64,000 nucleotides of DNA from Psychroserpens luteus (lineage in GTDB: Bacteria; Bacteroidota; Bacteroidia; Flavobacteriales; Flavobacteriaceae): contig NZ_JADILU010000002.1 in NCBI RefSeq assembly GCF_015319355.1, positions 124,001 to 188,000 of the forward strand, given 5' to 3'. Both the position numbers and the translations under genes were made by a program. The first letter of the stretch is position 1. The number at the start of each line of letters is the position of its first letter. The notes under the pieces are model-generated. The model worked only from the letters and a program-made list of their open reading frames with translations. It had not been told where the DNA came from and did not search any database. Shown here piece by piece: positions 44,724 to 54,265 of the stretch.

Positions 44724-45927
44724 AAACTGGTTTAAGAATATAGGTCCAGGACCTTTGGTTGCTGCAGCATTTATTGGTCCAGGAACCGTTACAGTTTGCA
44801 CTATTGCTGGTGTAAATCATGGGTTTACATTGCTTTGGGCAATGCTGTTATCTATTGTGGCGACTATTGTGTTACAGGAAATGTCTGCTCGTTTAGGAAT
44901 CGTGTCTCAAAAAGGATTATCTGAAGTTATTAGAACCGAAATTTCTAACCCGTTTTTTAAGATTTTAGCTGTAATCCTCATTCTGTCAGCTATTGTGATT
45001 GGAAATGCAGCTTATGAAGCGGGAAATATAAGTGGTGGAGTTTTAGGGTTGGAGGCTTTGACAGGAAGTTATAGTGATTATGGTTCGTTATGGAGTATCG
45101 TAATAGGTGTTGTTGCCTTTGTATTGCTATATATTGGTAATTATAAAGTGTTAGAAAAAGCGCTAATTGCATTAGTTGTTATGATGAGTTTAGCGTTCTT
45201 AATCACTGCGATATTGACAAAGCCAGACCTTTCACAGATCTTGAAAGGACTATTTACTCCTAATTTTTCTGATGATAATATATTGACTGTGATTGCATTG
45301 GTTGGAACAACGGTTGTGCCTTATAATTTGTTTTTGCATGCGTCTTTGGTGAAAGAAAAGTGGAAAAACACTTCAGATTTAAAATACGCAAGAAAAGACA
45401 CCATTATAGCTGTTCTTTTAGGTGGTATGGTGTCTATGTGTATTATTATTTCGGCAGCTGCGATTAAAGATGCACAAGTGACTAATGCTGCAGATTTGGC
45501 AAAAGGATTGGAGCCTTTATTTGGAGCGTATTCTAAATATTTCCTATCCATTGGGTTGTTCGCTGCAGGAATAACAAGCGCTATCACTGCGCCTTTAGCT
45601 GCTGCTTATGTGGCAACGGGTTGTTTGGGTTGGAGTTCAAATATGAAATCTCTGCACTTTAGATTGGTATGGATGTTTATTTTAGGCTTGGGAGTCTTGT
45701 TTTCTTCAATTGGTTTTAAATCTATAGAAATCATCAAATTTGCTCAGGTGGCTAATGGGTTGTTATTACCAATAATCGCTGGGTTTTTGCTTTGGGTGAT
45801 GAATAAATCGTCAATTCTAGGGAAGTATAAAAACTCAGTAATTCAAAATGTTTTCGGATTTATTATCTTCGGAATAGCGCTGTTTTTAGGTGTTAAGAGT
45901 GTTTTGAAAGTATTTGATTTGTTATAA
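44716..45927 (+). CDS. NRAMP-fold transporter lacking canonical metal ligands
   Basis: About 403 aa, 11 membrane helices, LeuT-like NRAMP fold. The helix 1 motif DPGN is replaced: FIGPGTVTVCT has Gly and Thr for the metal-binding Asp and Asn. The helix 6 motif MPH is VPY in TTVVPYNLFLHASLV. So the usual Mn/Fe site is absent and the substrate is probably something else. The operon with pxpABC points to 5-oxoproline metabolism. I start at GTG 44716 (MIKNWFKNIG); a TTG at 44710 is possible. Confidence 0.85.
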   Translation: MIKNWFKNIGPGPLVAAAFIGPGTVTVCTIAGVNHGFTLLWAMLLSIVATIVLQEMSARLGIVSQKGLSEVIRTEISNPFFKILAVILILSAIVIGNAAYEAGNISGGVLGLEALTGSYSDYGSLWSIVIGVVAFVLLYIGNYKVLEKALIALVVMMSLAFLITAILTKPDLSQILKGLFTPNFSDDNILTVIALVGTTVVPYNLFLHASLVKEKWKNTSDLKYARKDTIIAVLLGGMVSMCIIISAAAIKDAQVTNAADLAKGLEPLFGAYSKYFLSIGLFAAGITSAITAPLAAAYVATGCLGWSSNMKSLHFRLVWMFILGLGVLFSSIGFKSIEIIKFAQVANGLLLPIIAGFLLWVMNKSSILGKYKNSVIQNVFGFIIFGIALFLGVKSVLKVFDLL

Positions 45928-45936
45928 AATATATAA

Positions 45937-46671
45937 ATGAAAACCATAGATATTAATTGTGACTTAGGTGAAGGTGTTGGGAATGAATCTGTTTTGATGC
46001 CTTTGATTTCTTCGTGTAACATCGCTTGTGGTGGGCATGCGGGAGATTTAGAAACTATGCACGACGTTGTTGTCTTAGCTAAAAACTATAATGTAAAAAT
46101 TGGTGCACATCCTTCATTTCCAGATAAGAAGAACTTTGGGAGATTGGTTATGGAAATGTCTTCTATTGATTTGTTTGATGCTTTAAAATCTCAAATTGAA
46201 AGTTTGAAATCAATAGTAGAAGCGCAGCAGTTGAAATTACATCACGTGAAACCACATGGAGCTTTGTATAATTTGGCTTCAGTTGATGTTGAGATAGCGA
46301 CTGTTATTGTAAATGTGATTAAAAGTATTGATGAAAACCTGATTTTATATGCGCCTTTTGGGTCTGTAATTTCAAGAATTGCTCAGCAAGAAGGTTTGAA
46401 AGTGATGTTTGAAGGTTTTGCAGATAGAAATTACAATCAAGACCTGACTTTGGTGTCGAGAATAAAGCCAAATGCTTTGATTCATGATCCAATTAAGATG
46501 TTTGATCATGTTTATAATATGATTTGCTTCGGAAAGGTAACAACTAGCAATGGAGTAGAGGTGGAGTTAAGAGCAGATACAATTTGTGTGCATGGTGATG
46601 GAGAAAACGTAGAAGAAAATTTGCAATTATTAATGCAGAAATTAGCTTCTAAAAACATAAAAATATCATAG
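45937..46671 (+). CDS. pxpA: 5-oxoprolinase subunit A
   Basis: LamB/YcsF family protein of 244 aa. It begins KTIDINCDLGEGVG, followed by SCNIACGGHAGD and GAHPSFPD, and has the HVKPHGALYN stretch. PxpA, PxpB and PxpC together cleave 5-oxoproline to glutamate with ATP. It starts 9 bases after the NRAMP-fold transporter gene. Confidence 0.93.
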   Translation: MKTIDINCDLGEGVGNESVLMPLISSCNIACGGHAGDLETMHDVVVLAKNYNVKIGAHPSFPDKKNFGRLVMEMSSIDLFDALKSQIESLKSIVEAQQLKLHHVKPHGALYNLASVDVEIATVIVNVIKSIDENLILYAPFGSVISRIAQQEGLKVMFEGFADRNYNQDLTLVSRIKPNALIHDPIKMFDHVYNMICFGKVTTSNGVEVELRADTICVHGDGENVEENLQLLMQKLASKNIKIS

Positions 46672-46678
46672 TGTATTT

Positions 46679-47410
46679 ATGAATTTTGAATTGATATATC
46701 GACGCTTTTCAGAACGTTCAATTTTGGTTGAATGGCCACAAGAAATTGATGAATATATTCTTAAAGATGTGTTGTTGTTTAAAAATTCGCTTTTGGATTT
46801 AGATGATAAACTAATACTTCAAATAAATACTGCATACAATTCGTTGTTAATTATTTACCAATCGACTATTGATAATGTCAATGATGAAATTTTAACACTT
46901 AAATCACATTACATAAACCGAAAGGTAGTAAAAAAACCGATAACGACATTATTCAAAATCCCTGTGTGTTATGATGAAGAATTCGGGTTGGATTTAATAG
47001 CGATTTCCGAAGAAAAGAAAATGCCAATTCCTGAAATTATCAAACGACATTCTCAGCCTGTTTACACTGTTTTTTTTATTGGATTTTTACCTGGCTTTTT
47101 ATACTTAGGAGGATTGGGTGAACAACTCCATTTTCCGAGGAAAAAAAGTCCGAGACTACAAATCAAAAAAGGAGCAGTTGCAATTGGAGGGTCGCAAACA
47201 GGAATCTATCCAAATGAAAGTCCAGGAGGTTGGAATGTTATTGGAAACTCACCTGTTGAGTTATTTCTTCCGAAGAAAAAAGAACCTTGTTTTGCAAAAG
47301 CAGGAGATAAAATTCAGTTTGTACCTGTTTCAAAGACAGTATACGATTCTATAGTGCTCCAAATTAAACAGGATAAATATAGTATAGAAAGCGAGGTGAT
47401 TGATGATTGA
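46679..47410 (+). CDS. pxpB: 5-oxoprolinase subunit B
   Basis: KipI-like domain (243 aa). The conserved core is FFIGFLPGFLYLGGL, then a basic KKSPRLQIKKGAVAIGG, with a GIYPNESPGGWNVIG near the end. It acts with PxpC as the ATP-dependent half of the enzyme. It overlaps pxpC by eight bases. Confidence 0.93.
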   Translation: MNFELIYRRFSERSILVEWPQEIDEYILKDVLLFKNSLLDLDDKLILQINTAYNSLLIIYQSTIDNVNDEILTLKSHYINRKVVKKPITTLFKIPVCYDEEFGLDLIAISEEKKMPIPEIIKRHSQPVYTVFFIGFLPGFLYLGGLGEQLHFPRKKSPRLQIKKGAVAIGGSQTGIYPNESPGGWNVIGNSPVELFLPKKKEPCFAKAGDKIQFVPVSKTVYDSIVLQIKQDKYSIESEVIDD

Positions 47411-48251
47411 AATTTTAAAAACAGGTATGTATGACAGCATACAAGATTTTGGGAGAATGGGTTATCAAGAGTTTGGTGTCCCAATGTCTGGTGTGATGGA
47501 TCGTTATTCGGCAACTTTAGCGAATTCCATTTTAGGGAATCCTAGTCACACTGCAGTTTTGGAGAGTACTATTGTTGGTCCGCATTTAAAATTTAATCAT
47601 GAAACCGCTATTTGTATTTCGGGAGCAGATATGAATGCTAAACTAAACGATTTAGAATTAAGAACTAATGCTGTGTATCGAGTAAAGCAAGGAGATGTAC
47701 TAAAATTAGGAAAATGTAATTATGGTTGTCGTGGATATCTAGCTGTATTAGGAGGTTTTCAAACTGAAGAACAAATAGGGAGCCTAAGTATGTATAAAGG
47801 TATTACAGCAAATTATAGACTGGTTAAGGGCGACGTTTTACCAATCTTGAAGACGAACAATTATGCTGGAAATTCATTCTCATCAATTAAAATAGATAAA
47901 AATCATTTTGAAGACTATGAGTTAGAAGTTTTTAATGGTCCAGAATTTGACAAATTAGATGATAATCAACAACAAAAATTATTTAATACAGCTTTTTCGA
48001 TTTCAAAAGATAGTAATAGGATGGCTTATCAATTTAATGAGCCATTAGAAAACTCGCTTCAACCAATCATAACCTCTTTGGTGTTACCAGGGACAATACA
48101 GTTAACACCTTCGGGACAATTGATGGTACTCATGAGAGATTGTCAAACTACAGGAGGATATCCAAGGGTTTTACAGCTTACAGAAAATGCTATAAACAGG
48201 TTGTCTCAGAGGGTTTTTGGTAGTAAGATTACGTTTAAATGCAAGAAATAG
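47403..48251 (+). CDS. pxpC: 5-oxoprolinase subunit C
   Basis: KipA-like protein of 282 aa. It begins MIEILKTGMYDSIQDFGRMG and has a conserved GVPMSGVMDRYSA, a CISGADMNAKLN and a QLMVLMRDCQTTGGYPR segment. The start is ATG 47403 (a TTG precedes it). Last gene of the operon; about 90 bases follow before the next gene. Confidence 0.93.
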   Translation: MIEILKTGMYDSIQDFGRMGYQEFGVPMSGVMDRYSATLANSILGNPSHTAVLESTIVGPHLKFNHETAICISGADMNAKLNDLELRTNAVYRVKQGDVLKLGKCNYGCRGYLAVLGGFQTEEQIGSLSMYKGITANYRLVKGDVLPILKTNNYAGNSFSSIKIDKNHFEDYELEVFNGPEFDKLDDNQQQKLFNTAFSISKDSNRMAYQFNEPLENSLQPIITSLVLPGTIQLTPSGQLMVLMRDCQTTGGYPRVLQLTENAINRLSQRVFGSKITFKCKK

Positions 48252-48342
48252 TAAGAATAAACCTAGATTTTAACACAAATTCTAGATTTGTATGTAGATT
48301 TTCAATACTTTAGACGCACTATTAATTCAAAATAAACAAATT

Positions 48343-48867
48343 ATGAAAAAATTAGTACTACTTATTTTAGGATTTATTTTAGGAGCTTTGGCTATGTATT
48401 TTTACTGCGCAAATAATAAATTAAATATAGATAATATGACAGAAACACCCACACCAAAGGGTATGATTACTCCTGACGAAATTACAGAATTAACTCAAGC
48501 CTACAACCCAAGGTACGACACCATAAGTAACACTATCTTTAAAGATGTGCCTGGAGGTGATAATAGATCATCTTGGTATTCTTTAAAAGATTTACGTGAT
48601 TATTTAACTATTGCCGAGCAAAAAGCAAATGATTTAAAATATACTATGGATGGTGTGAGATTATATCTTGGAGCTCATCCACCTGTAGATAATATACCTG
48701 GTTACACTACATTATTATTTGTGCCAACTGGTACGCCTATGACATCTGAAGGGAAAATGATTAACTTAGCAGTTCAAGGTGGAGATGGAAGTCCAGATAT
48801 TCCTGGTGCTCCTGGATTTGATCATGGTACTCAAGGAATGCCTCCAGGAATCAATTATCCTCAATAA
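48343..48867 (+). CDS. Membrane-anchored hypothetical protein (174 aa)
   Basis: One N-terminal membrane helix (MKKLVLLILGFILGALAMYF) precedes a soluble domain. The tail is Gly/Pro-rich (GDGSPDIPGAPGFDHGTQGM). Its distribution is not known to me. It lies 7 bases before a multi-TM gene and then a kinase gene, so the three may form an operon. Function unknown. Confidence 0.7.
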   Translation: MKKLVLLILGFILGALAMYFYCANNKLNIDNMTETPTPKGMITPDEITELTQAYNPRYDTISNTIFKDVPGGDNRSSWYSLKDLRDYLTIAEQKANDLKYTMDGVRLYLGAHPPVDNIPGYTTLLFVPTGTPMTSEGKMINLAVQGGDGSPDIPGAPGFDHGTQGMPPGINYPQ

Positions 48868-48874
48868 GATTTAT

Positions 48875-49585
48875 GTGGTAGACTTTTTATTAAAAAATGG
48901 ACTTTTAGTAATTGATACAGTTGAAATAATGGCTGCCATTTTTGGTAGCTATTATATTTCAAAAGTTAGTAATTCTGTTTTGAAAATCTTTGTCTATTAT
49001 TTATGGTTAACAGTGTTTATAGAAATTACTGGTGCATATTCATTTTTGCTTTTAAATAATTATGATTTAGAATGGTACATAAATTTAAAAAATAGTGTAT
49101 TTTGCTCTAATACTTGGCTATATAATATTTACTCTTTTTTAGCCATTGGTATCATTGGTTTATTTTATTCCAATTTAATGACATCAAAAGTATTTAAAAA
49201 TGGTATTAGAGTTATTTTTATAGCCTATGCAGTATTCGCATTTGCTTTTTTTACGTTTACAGATGCTTTTTTTACCAAATCGTTGCCTTACAGTTTTATA
49301 TTTGGTACTGTATCCATAAGTATTTATGTCATATTTTATTTTATTGAGTTAATGAGAAGTGATGAGATACTTAGCTATTACAAATTACCTTCATTCTACA
49401 TTAGTATTGCTTTATTAATTTGGTATATATGTGTAACACCTCTATTTATTTTTGATTCATATTTTTATGAAATGAATACTAAATTTGTTGAGTTTAGAGG
49501 GAAATTCCTATTGTTTATTAATATTTTTACATATCTATGTTTTGCATTCGGTTTTTGGTATTCGCTCAAGAAGAGCAAGCAATAA
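48875..49585 (+). CDS. Multi-TM hypothetical protein
   Basis: About 236 aa from the GTG at 48875 (MVDFLLKNGLLVIDTVEIMA), with seven hydrophobic helices and little loop. The frame is open from 48779, but that part overlaps the preceding gene by 89 bases and is not credible. It resembles the small seven-helix sensors of Flavobacteriaceae, often near histidine kinases. The 3' end overlaps the kinase frame by 49 bases. Confidence 0.7.
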   Translation: MVDFLLKNGLLVIDTVEIMAAIFGSYYISKVSNSVLKIFVYYLWLTVFIEITGAYSFLLLNNYDLEWYINLKNSVFCSNTWLYNIYSFLAIGIIGLFYSNLMTSKVFKNGIRVIFIAYAVFAFAFFTFTDAFFTKSLPYSFIFGTVSISIYVIFYFIELMRSDEILSYYKLPSFYISIALLIWYICVTPLFIFDSYFYEMNTKFVEFRGKFLLFINIFTYLCFAFGFWYSLKKSKQ

Positions 49586-50355
49586 ATGAAGAGCAAATTG
49601 CATTAATAGCTTACGTTATTTTTGCTGTCTTGTTACTTTCTATTATGGCTATCTTGTTTTTTGTAACCTTCCAAAAACGAAAAAACAAACTGCTATTAGA
49701 CCAAATTAAGCAACAAAAAGCTTTTGATGAAGAAATTTCTAAATCCCAAACAGAAATTCAAGAAGAAACCTTAAAACACGTTGGTAGAGAGTTGCACGAT
49801 AATGTAGGTCAATTACTCGCTTATGCCAATATGCAACTCAATGCATTAGCAGCTAAAGTGCCAAAAGACATGAAGGGTAATGTTGATGAAACCACTCAAA
49901 TCGTTAAAGATAGTTTGACAGAGGTTCGAGCACTTTCAAAATCTCTAAATAGCGATGTATTATCAAATATGGGATTAGAAGCTTCTATTGAGAATGAATT
50001 ACAGCGCCTAAAACGTATGGATTTTTCTGCTACAGAATTAATTGTGAAAGGAGAACGAAGAGAACTCAATGATAAAAAGCATGGAATCATCCTTTTTAGG
50101 ATTTTGCAGGAATTTTTCTCTAATTCGGTGAAATATTCCGAAGCAGATGAAATAAAAGTCATTTTAGATTATCAAGCAAACCAATTGGTAATTACAGCTT
50201 CAGATGATGGGAATGGGTTTGATATGGCTTCCGCAAAAAAAGGATCTGGGCTTATAAACATGATCAGTAGAGCAGAACTTATTGGAGCCATTTTTAAGAT
50301 AGAATCACAATTGAAAGAAGGCGTGAATGTTACGCTTACTTATAAGTTTATATAA
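49537..50355 (+). CDS. HPK7-type sensor histidine kinase
   Basis: About 272 aa from the ATG at 49537; a TTG at 49555 would also serve. One membrane helix (IALIAYVIFAVLLLSIMAIL) is followed by a coiled linker, then the HisKA_3 H box GRELHDNVGQLLAYANMQ and an HATPase with ILQEFFSNSVKYSEA and DDGNGFDM. No sensing domain of its own. No response regulator is adjacent; the multi-TM gene just before it could be the sensory partner. Partners of this class are NarL/LuxR regulators. Confidence 0.88.
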   Translation: MFCIRFLVFAQEEQAINEEQIALIAYVIFAVLLLSIMAILFFVTFQKRKNKLLLDQIKQQKAFDEEISKSQTEIQEETLKHVGRELHDNVGQLLAYANMQLNALAAKVPKDMKGNVDETTQIVKDSLTEVRALSKSLNSDVLSNMGLEASIENELQRLKRMDFSATELIVKGERRELNDKKHGIILFRILQEFFSNSVKYSEADEIKVILDYQANQLVITASDDGNGFDMASAKKGSGLINMISRAELIGAIFKIESQLKEGVNVTLTYKFI

Positions 50356-50370
50356 AAACAATTTTAACGA

Positions 50371-51072
50371 TTACGCTTCACAAGCCTTCCAAATAGGATC
50401 GTCAGGTAGATCTGCTAACACATCAATAACGTCTTTAGAGACAGGATGAGTAAATTGTAGTCGTCTTGCGTGTAAACTAATACTAGCGTCTTTATTGCTT
50501 CTATCAAATCCATATTTCAAATCTCCTTTTATAGGAGAACTAATATTTGATAATTGAACTCTAATTTGGTGATGTCTGCCAGTTTCTAATTCGATTTCTA
50601 AGAGAAAATAATTATCTAACGCTTTTAAAGTTTTGTAATGTAAAATGGCTTTTTTGCTCTCTGTAATTTCTTTAGGGTAAGCAGTAGACTTATTATTTTT
50701 AGGATTTTTCTTTAACCAATTAATTAAGGTGTCATTAGGTTTGTCTGGAGCATTTTTTACAATTGCCCAATACGTTTTGTTGGCTTTCTTCTCTGCAAAC
50801 AGCTTATTTAGTCTTGGTAAAGCCTTGCTAGTTTTTGCAAACATAACAATACCAGTCGTAGGTCTATCTAATCTATGTACAACACCCAAATACACATTTC
50901 CTGGTTTGTTGTATTTATCTTTGATGTATTCTTTTACAACATCACTTAAAGGTTTGTCGCCAGTTTTGTCACCTTGTACAATGTCACCAGCACGTTTATT
51001 AACGATAATGATGTGATTGTCTTCGTAAATGACCTGAAGGTTAGATTTGTTGGAAAGAATTTTTTCTGCCAC
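50371..51072 (-). CDS. RluA-family rRNA/tRNA pseudouridine synthase
   Basis: A 233-aa enzyme. The catalytic Asp lies in the canonical GVVHRLDRPTTGIVMFAKT. It has no S4 domain, unlike RluC/RluD, so it is closer to RluA/TruC-type or the short Bacteroidota forms. The target uridine cannot be told. It is 36 bases downstream of panB on the same strand. Confidence 0.9.
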   Translation of the reverse strand: MAEKILSNKSNLQVIYEDNHIIIVNKRAGDIVQGDKTGDKPLSDVVKEYIKDKYNKPGNVYLGVVHRLDRPTTGIVMFAKTSKALPRLNKLFAEKKANKTYWAIVKNAPDKPNDTLINWLKKNPKNNKSTAYPKEITESKKAILHYKTLKALDNYFLLEIELETGRHHQIRVQLSNISSPIKGDLKYGFDRSNKDASISLHARRLQFTHPVSKDVIDVLADLPDDPIWKACEA

Positions 51073-51108
51073 GAATACACTAATGTTTTTACTATTGTTT
51101 TCTAAAAA

Positions 51109-51927
51109 CTAATATTGTTCTGAGTCATTTGGGAAATCTTCAGCCTTCACATCATCAACATATTGACCAATAGCTTTTGTCATATCCTCATATAAATTCA
51201 TATAACGACGTAAAAAACGCGGATTGAATTCATGCGTCATCCCAATCATATCATGGAGAACCAATACTTGCCCATCAACACCACCTCCAGCACCAATTCC
51301 AATGACAGGTATTGAAACACTTTTAGCAACTTCCTCAGCCAATTTTGCAGGAATTTTTTCTAATACTATCCCAAAACAACCTGCTTTTTCAAGCATTAAA
51401 GCGTCTTCTTTGAGTTGTTGAGCCTCTTGCTCTTCTTTAGCACGAACAGTATAAGTACCAAATTTATAAATAGATTGAGGAGTTAACCCTAAGTGACCCA
51501 TAACAGGAATTCCAGCATTAAGAATTCGTTTTATAGACTCTTTAACTTCTTTACCACCTTCCATTTTCACTGCATGACCTCCAGATTCTTTCATGATTCT
51601 AATGGCAGATCTTAACGCTTCTTTGGGATCACTTTGGTAGCTTCCAAAAGGTAAGTCAACAACGACTAAAGCTCTATCAATTGCTCTAACTACAGATGAT
51701 GCATGATAAATCATTTGGTCTAAAGTAATAGGTAAGGTCGTTTCATGACCAGCCATAACATTACTTGCAGAATCTCCAACTAAAATCACATCAATACCAG
51801 CACCATCAACAATTTTTGCCATGGTATAATCATACGCAGTAAGCATTGATATTTTCTCACCTTTAGATTTCATATCTATTAAGGTTTTTACTGTAATTCT
51901 TTTATATTCTTTTTTTGCTACTGACAT
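51109..51927 (-). CDS. panB: 3-methyl-2-oxobutanoate hydroxymethyltransferase
   Basis: First step of pantothenate synthesis. A 272-aa protein with [20 protein letters not shown], the metal and substrate site region [12 protein letters not shown], an [19 protein letters not shown] stretch and a C-terminal FNPRFLRRY. Length is normal. On the minus strand TATTTTTA (51949-51956) is a possible -7 box. Confidence 0.95.
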   Translation of the reverse strand: MSVAKKEYKRITVKTLIDMKSKGEKISMLTAYDYTMAKIVDGAGIDVILVGDSASNVMAGHETTLPITLDQMIYHASSVVRAIDRALVVVDLPFGSYQSDPKEALRSAIRIMKESGGHAVKMEGGKEVKESIKRILNAGIPVMGHLGLTPQSIYKFGTYTVRAKEEQEAQQLKEDALMLEKAGCFGIVLEKIPAKLAEEVAKSVSIPVIGIGAGGGVDGQVLVLHDMIGMTHEFNPRFLRRYMNLYEDMTKAIGQYVDDVKAEDFPNDSEQY

Positions 51928-52031
51928 GTGGTGTTATTTAGTTATTCGTAAAAATACAGAGATTTCTTAAAATATATTTATTCTGAAGCTCAAAAACTAT
52001 TAAATTTATAATTCTTAGGAAATTTTAAAAC

Positions 52032-52505
52032 GTGAAAAAGTATCTCTTTTGTATTGGACTGTTGATTATCAGTTTGTTTGGGTGGTTGAGCATGTCGAAA
52101 CCCCAAACTTCAGAAACAGATAATGTCAAAGCTACTATAGAACATTTTTTTGAAGGTTTTCATAAACAAGACAGTACGGTGGTTTTAAAGACGGTTCATT
52201 CAGATATTAAAATGCAATCTATCGGAAAAAATAAAAAAGGTCAAACGGTTTTAACTCACGGTAATTTTGAAGATTTCCTTAATTCTATTGTTTCAATTCC
52301 GAAGGAAAAAACATTTAAAGAAGAACTTTTAAGCTATAATATTCAAATTGATGGCGATATGGCACATGTTTGGACGCCTTATAAATTCTATTTCGACGGA
52401 AATTTTAGTCATTGTGGAGTTAATTCGTTTCAATTGTTCAAGGATAATGAACAATGGAAAATCATTTATCTAATTGATACGCGACGACAAGATTGCAAAG
52501 AATAA
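52032..52505 (+). CDS. NTF2/SnoaL-like secreted protein
   Basis: A 157-aa protein that begins at GTG 52032. It has an N-terminal signal peptide or anchor (MKKYLFCIGLLIISLFGWLS) and then a cone-shaped NTF2-like domain: IEHFFEGFHKQDSTVVLKTV, then AHVWTPYKFYFDG and WKIIYLIDTRR. Most such proteins in Bacteroidota have no known function. It is monocistronic. Confidence 0.8.
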   Translation: MKKYLFCIGLLIISLFGWLSMSKPQTSETDNVKATIEHFFEGFHKQDSTVVLKTVHSDIKMQSIGKNKKGQTVLTHGNFEDFLNSIVSIPKEKTFKEELLSYNIQIDGDMAHVWTPYKFYFDGNFSHCGVNSFQLFKDNEQWKIIYLIDTRRQDCKE

Positions 52506-52515
52506 AAAATTTTTA

Positions 52516-52652
52516 ATTCTCCTTCTTTTTTCAAGGAGGAGTGAATTCGTTCTCAGTAAAGAGAACGAAGAAGAGGTGGTTTAGGGTTTGTTAATCTGAT
52601 TGATTTCTTAACGGAAATCAAATCCATCTTCTCTTAAAAAAAAGAAGGATTA
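52516..52652. repeat. Structured intergenic element with nested hairpins
   Basis: The outer arms ATTCTCCTTCTTTTTT and AAAAAAAAGAAGGATTA are roughly complementary. Inside are two hairpins: TTCGTTCTC (52546-52554) with GAGAACGAA (52561-52569), and TGATTTC (52601-52607) with GAAATCA (52614-52620). The 137-base unit is about the size of the pabB-tilS element, but the sequence differs. It lies between convergent genes and fills most of a 212-base gap. Confidence 0.55.
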
Positions 52653-52717
52653 TTTTTCACTACCTATTTCAAAAAGTTGATTTATTTTTAGTTTGTGTTT
52701 ACTGAGCACGTAAAAAT

Positions 52718-54142
52718 TTAGCAATCACTCAAATTCACACCAACAGCCAAGCCACCTTCACTAGTTTCTTTATATTTTGTATTCATGTCTTTAGCAGTTT
52801 CCCACATTGTTTGTACTACTTTATCAAAAGGCACTTTTACATTTTTAGGATCTATATCTAAAGCGAGTTCGCAAGCATTGATTGCTTTTATTGCTCCCAT
52901 GGCATTACGTTCTATACATGGGATTTGTACCAATCCACCAATGGGATCACAGGTCATGCCTAAATGATGTTCCATTGCAATTTCAGCAGCAACTAAAACT
53001 TGTTCTGGAGTTCCTCCAGAGAGTTCACAAAGCGCACCTGCTGCCATGGCAGATGACACTCCAATTTCAGCCTGACATCCACCCATTGCAGCACTAATGG
53101 TCGCTCCTTTTTTAAAGAGACTGCCAATTTCTCCTGCAACTAATAAAAAGCGTTTTATATCTTCAAAATTAGCATCGTGATTTTCTATAACTAAATAATA
53201 CATCAATACAGATGGTATCACACCAGCACTTCCATTGGTAGGTGCAGTGACAACGCGACCAAGTGACGCATTAACTTCATTAACAGCCAATGCAAAACAA
53301 CTTACCCATTTTAGGATTTGTCTAAACTTAACTTCAGTACCTCTAATAGCATAGAGCCATTCTACAGGATTTGTATAAGGAACTTCTCCTTTAAGTTTTT
53401 GGTGCATGTCATAAGCACGACGTCTTACATTTAATCCGCCAGGAAGATTTCCTTCAGTATGACAACCAACATACATACATTCTAACATGGTGTCCCAAAT
53501 GCGCTGAATTTCAGAATCTATAGTTTCTATAGGACGTATAGATTTTTCATTTTCTAAAACCACGCCAGAAATAGGTAATTTTAATTGCTCACAATATTTT
53601 AATAATTGTACTCCACTTTCAACTGGATAAGGAAACGTACAATAAAATGTGATTTTATTTTTCTTAGAGATTTTTCGTTCTTCTTGTACAACAAATCCAC
53701 CACCAATAGAGTAGTAGGTTGATTTGTAGCGCCTACCATTAATAAGTGCCGAAAAGATCATTCCGTTAGAATGAAACGGTAGAAATTTTCTATTAAAAAC
53801 AATATCTGCTTTAATATCAAATTCAATTGGTCTCTCGTTATTAAATAAAAGAGTATTAGTGTTTTTTACAGAAGTAACAATGATATCAATAGATTCTACT
53901 GGGATATATTCAGGGTCAGCTCCACTTAAACCAAGTATTACCGCATAATCTGTGGCATGACCTTTTCCAGTTAAAGATAATGAACCAAAGAGATCAACAG
54001 TAATTTTTTCAACTTTATCAAACTTTTTAGTTGCTTTGAGTTCTTCAATCCAGCGTTCGGCAGCTCGCCAAGGTCCCAATGTATGAGAACTTGATGGGCC
54101 AACACCAATTTTGAGCATGTCAAATACAGAAATACACTCCAT
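52718..54142 (-). CDS. sdaA: L-serine ammonia-lyase, iron-sulfur type
   Basis: Single-chain L-serine dehydratase of 474 aa converting serine to pyruvate and ammonia. It contains [18 protein letters not shown] at the start, the Cys of the 4Fe-4S cluster in [11 protein letters not shown] and in [20 protein letters not shown], and a conserved [17 protein letters not shown] good TAnnTTTG box (TATATTTG) lies upstream. It is monocistronic. Confidence 0.95.
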   Translation of the reverse strand: MECISVFDMLKIGVGPSSSHTLGPWRAAERWIEELKATKKFDKVEKITVDLFGSLSLTGKGHATDYAVILGLSGADPEYIPVESIDIIVTSVKNTNTLLFNNERPIEFDIKADIVFNRKFLPFHSNGMIFSALINGRRYKSTYYSIGGGFVVQEERKISKKNKITFYCTFPYPVESGVQLLKYCEQLKLPISGVVLENEKSIRPIETIDSEIQRIWDTMLECMYVGCHTEGNLPGGLNVRRRAYDMHQKLKGEVPYTNPVEWLYAIRGTEVKFRQILKWVSCFALAVNEVNASLGRVVTAPTNGSAGVIPSVLMYYLVIENHDANFEDIKRFLLVAGEIGSLFKKGATISAAMGGCQAEIGVSSAMAAGALCELSGGTPEQVLVAAEIAMEHHLGMTCDPIGGLVQIPCIERNAMGAIKAINACELALDIDPKNVKVPFDKVVQTMWETAKDMNTKYKETSEGGLAVGVNLSDC

Positions 54143-54164
54143 TTACGAAACCGTTTTAGTGGGT

Positions 54165-54172
54165 CAAATATA
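54165..54172 (-). promoter_or_regulatory. -7 box of sdaA
   Basis: TATATTTG on the minus strand matches TAnnTTTG exactly, 22 bases before the ATG. A TTG lies 22 bases further upstream (54195-54197). Confidence 0.55.
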
Positions 54173-54210
54173 TCAAATGTTACCTGTAATGTTTCAATTT
54201 TTTTGAAAAT

Positions 54211-54244
54211 AAAAAAAGCACTTTCATTTTACTGAAAGTGCTTT
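54211..54244 (-). terminator. Terminator of the choice-of-anchor I gene
   Basis: A 12-base perfect stem (54215-54226 with 54233-54244, AAAGCACTTTCA) with a 6-base loop. On the minus strand it is followed by seven T. Confidence 0.85.
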
Positions 54245-54265
54245 GGTTGATACTTAATTTAGGGA

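Noticed and set aside
48779-48874. Start of the multi-TM gene inside the preceding gene
   Set aside because: It would overlap 89 bases of a well-formed gene; GTG 48875 gives a typical N-terminus seven bases after the previous stop.
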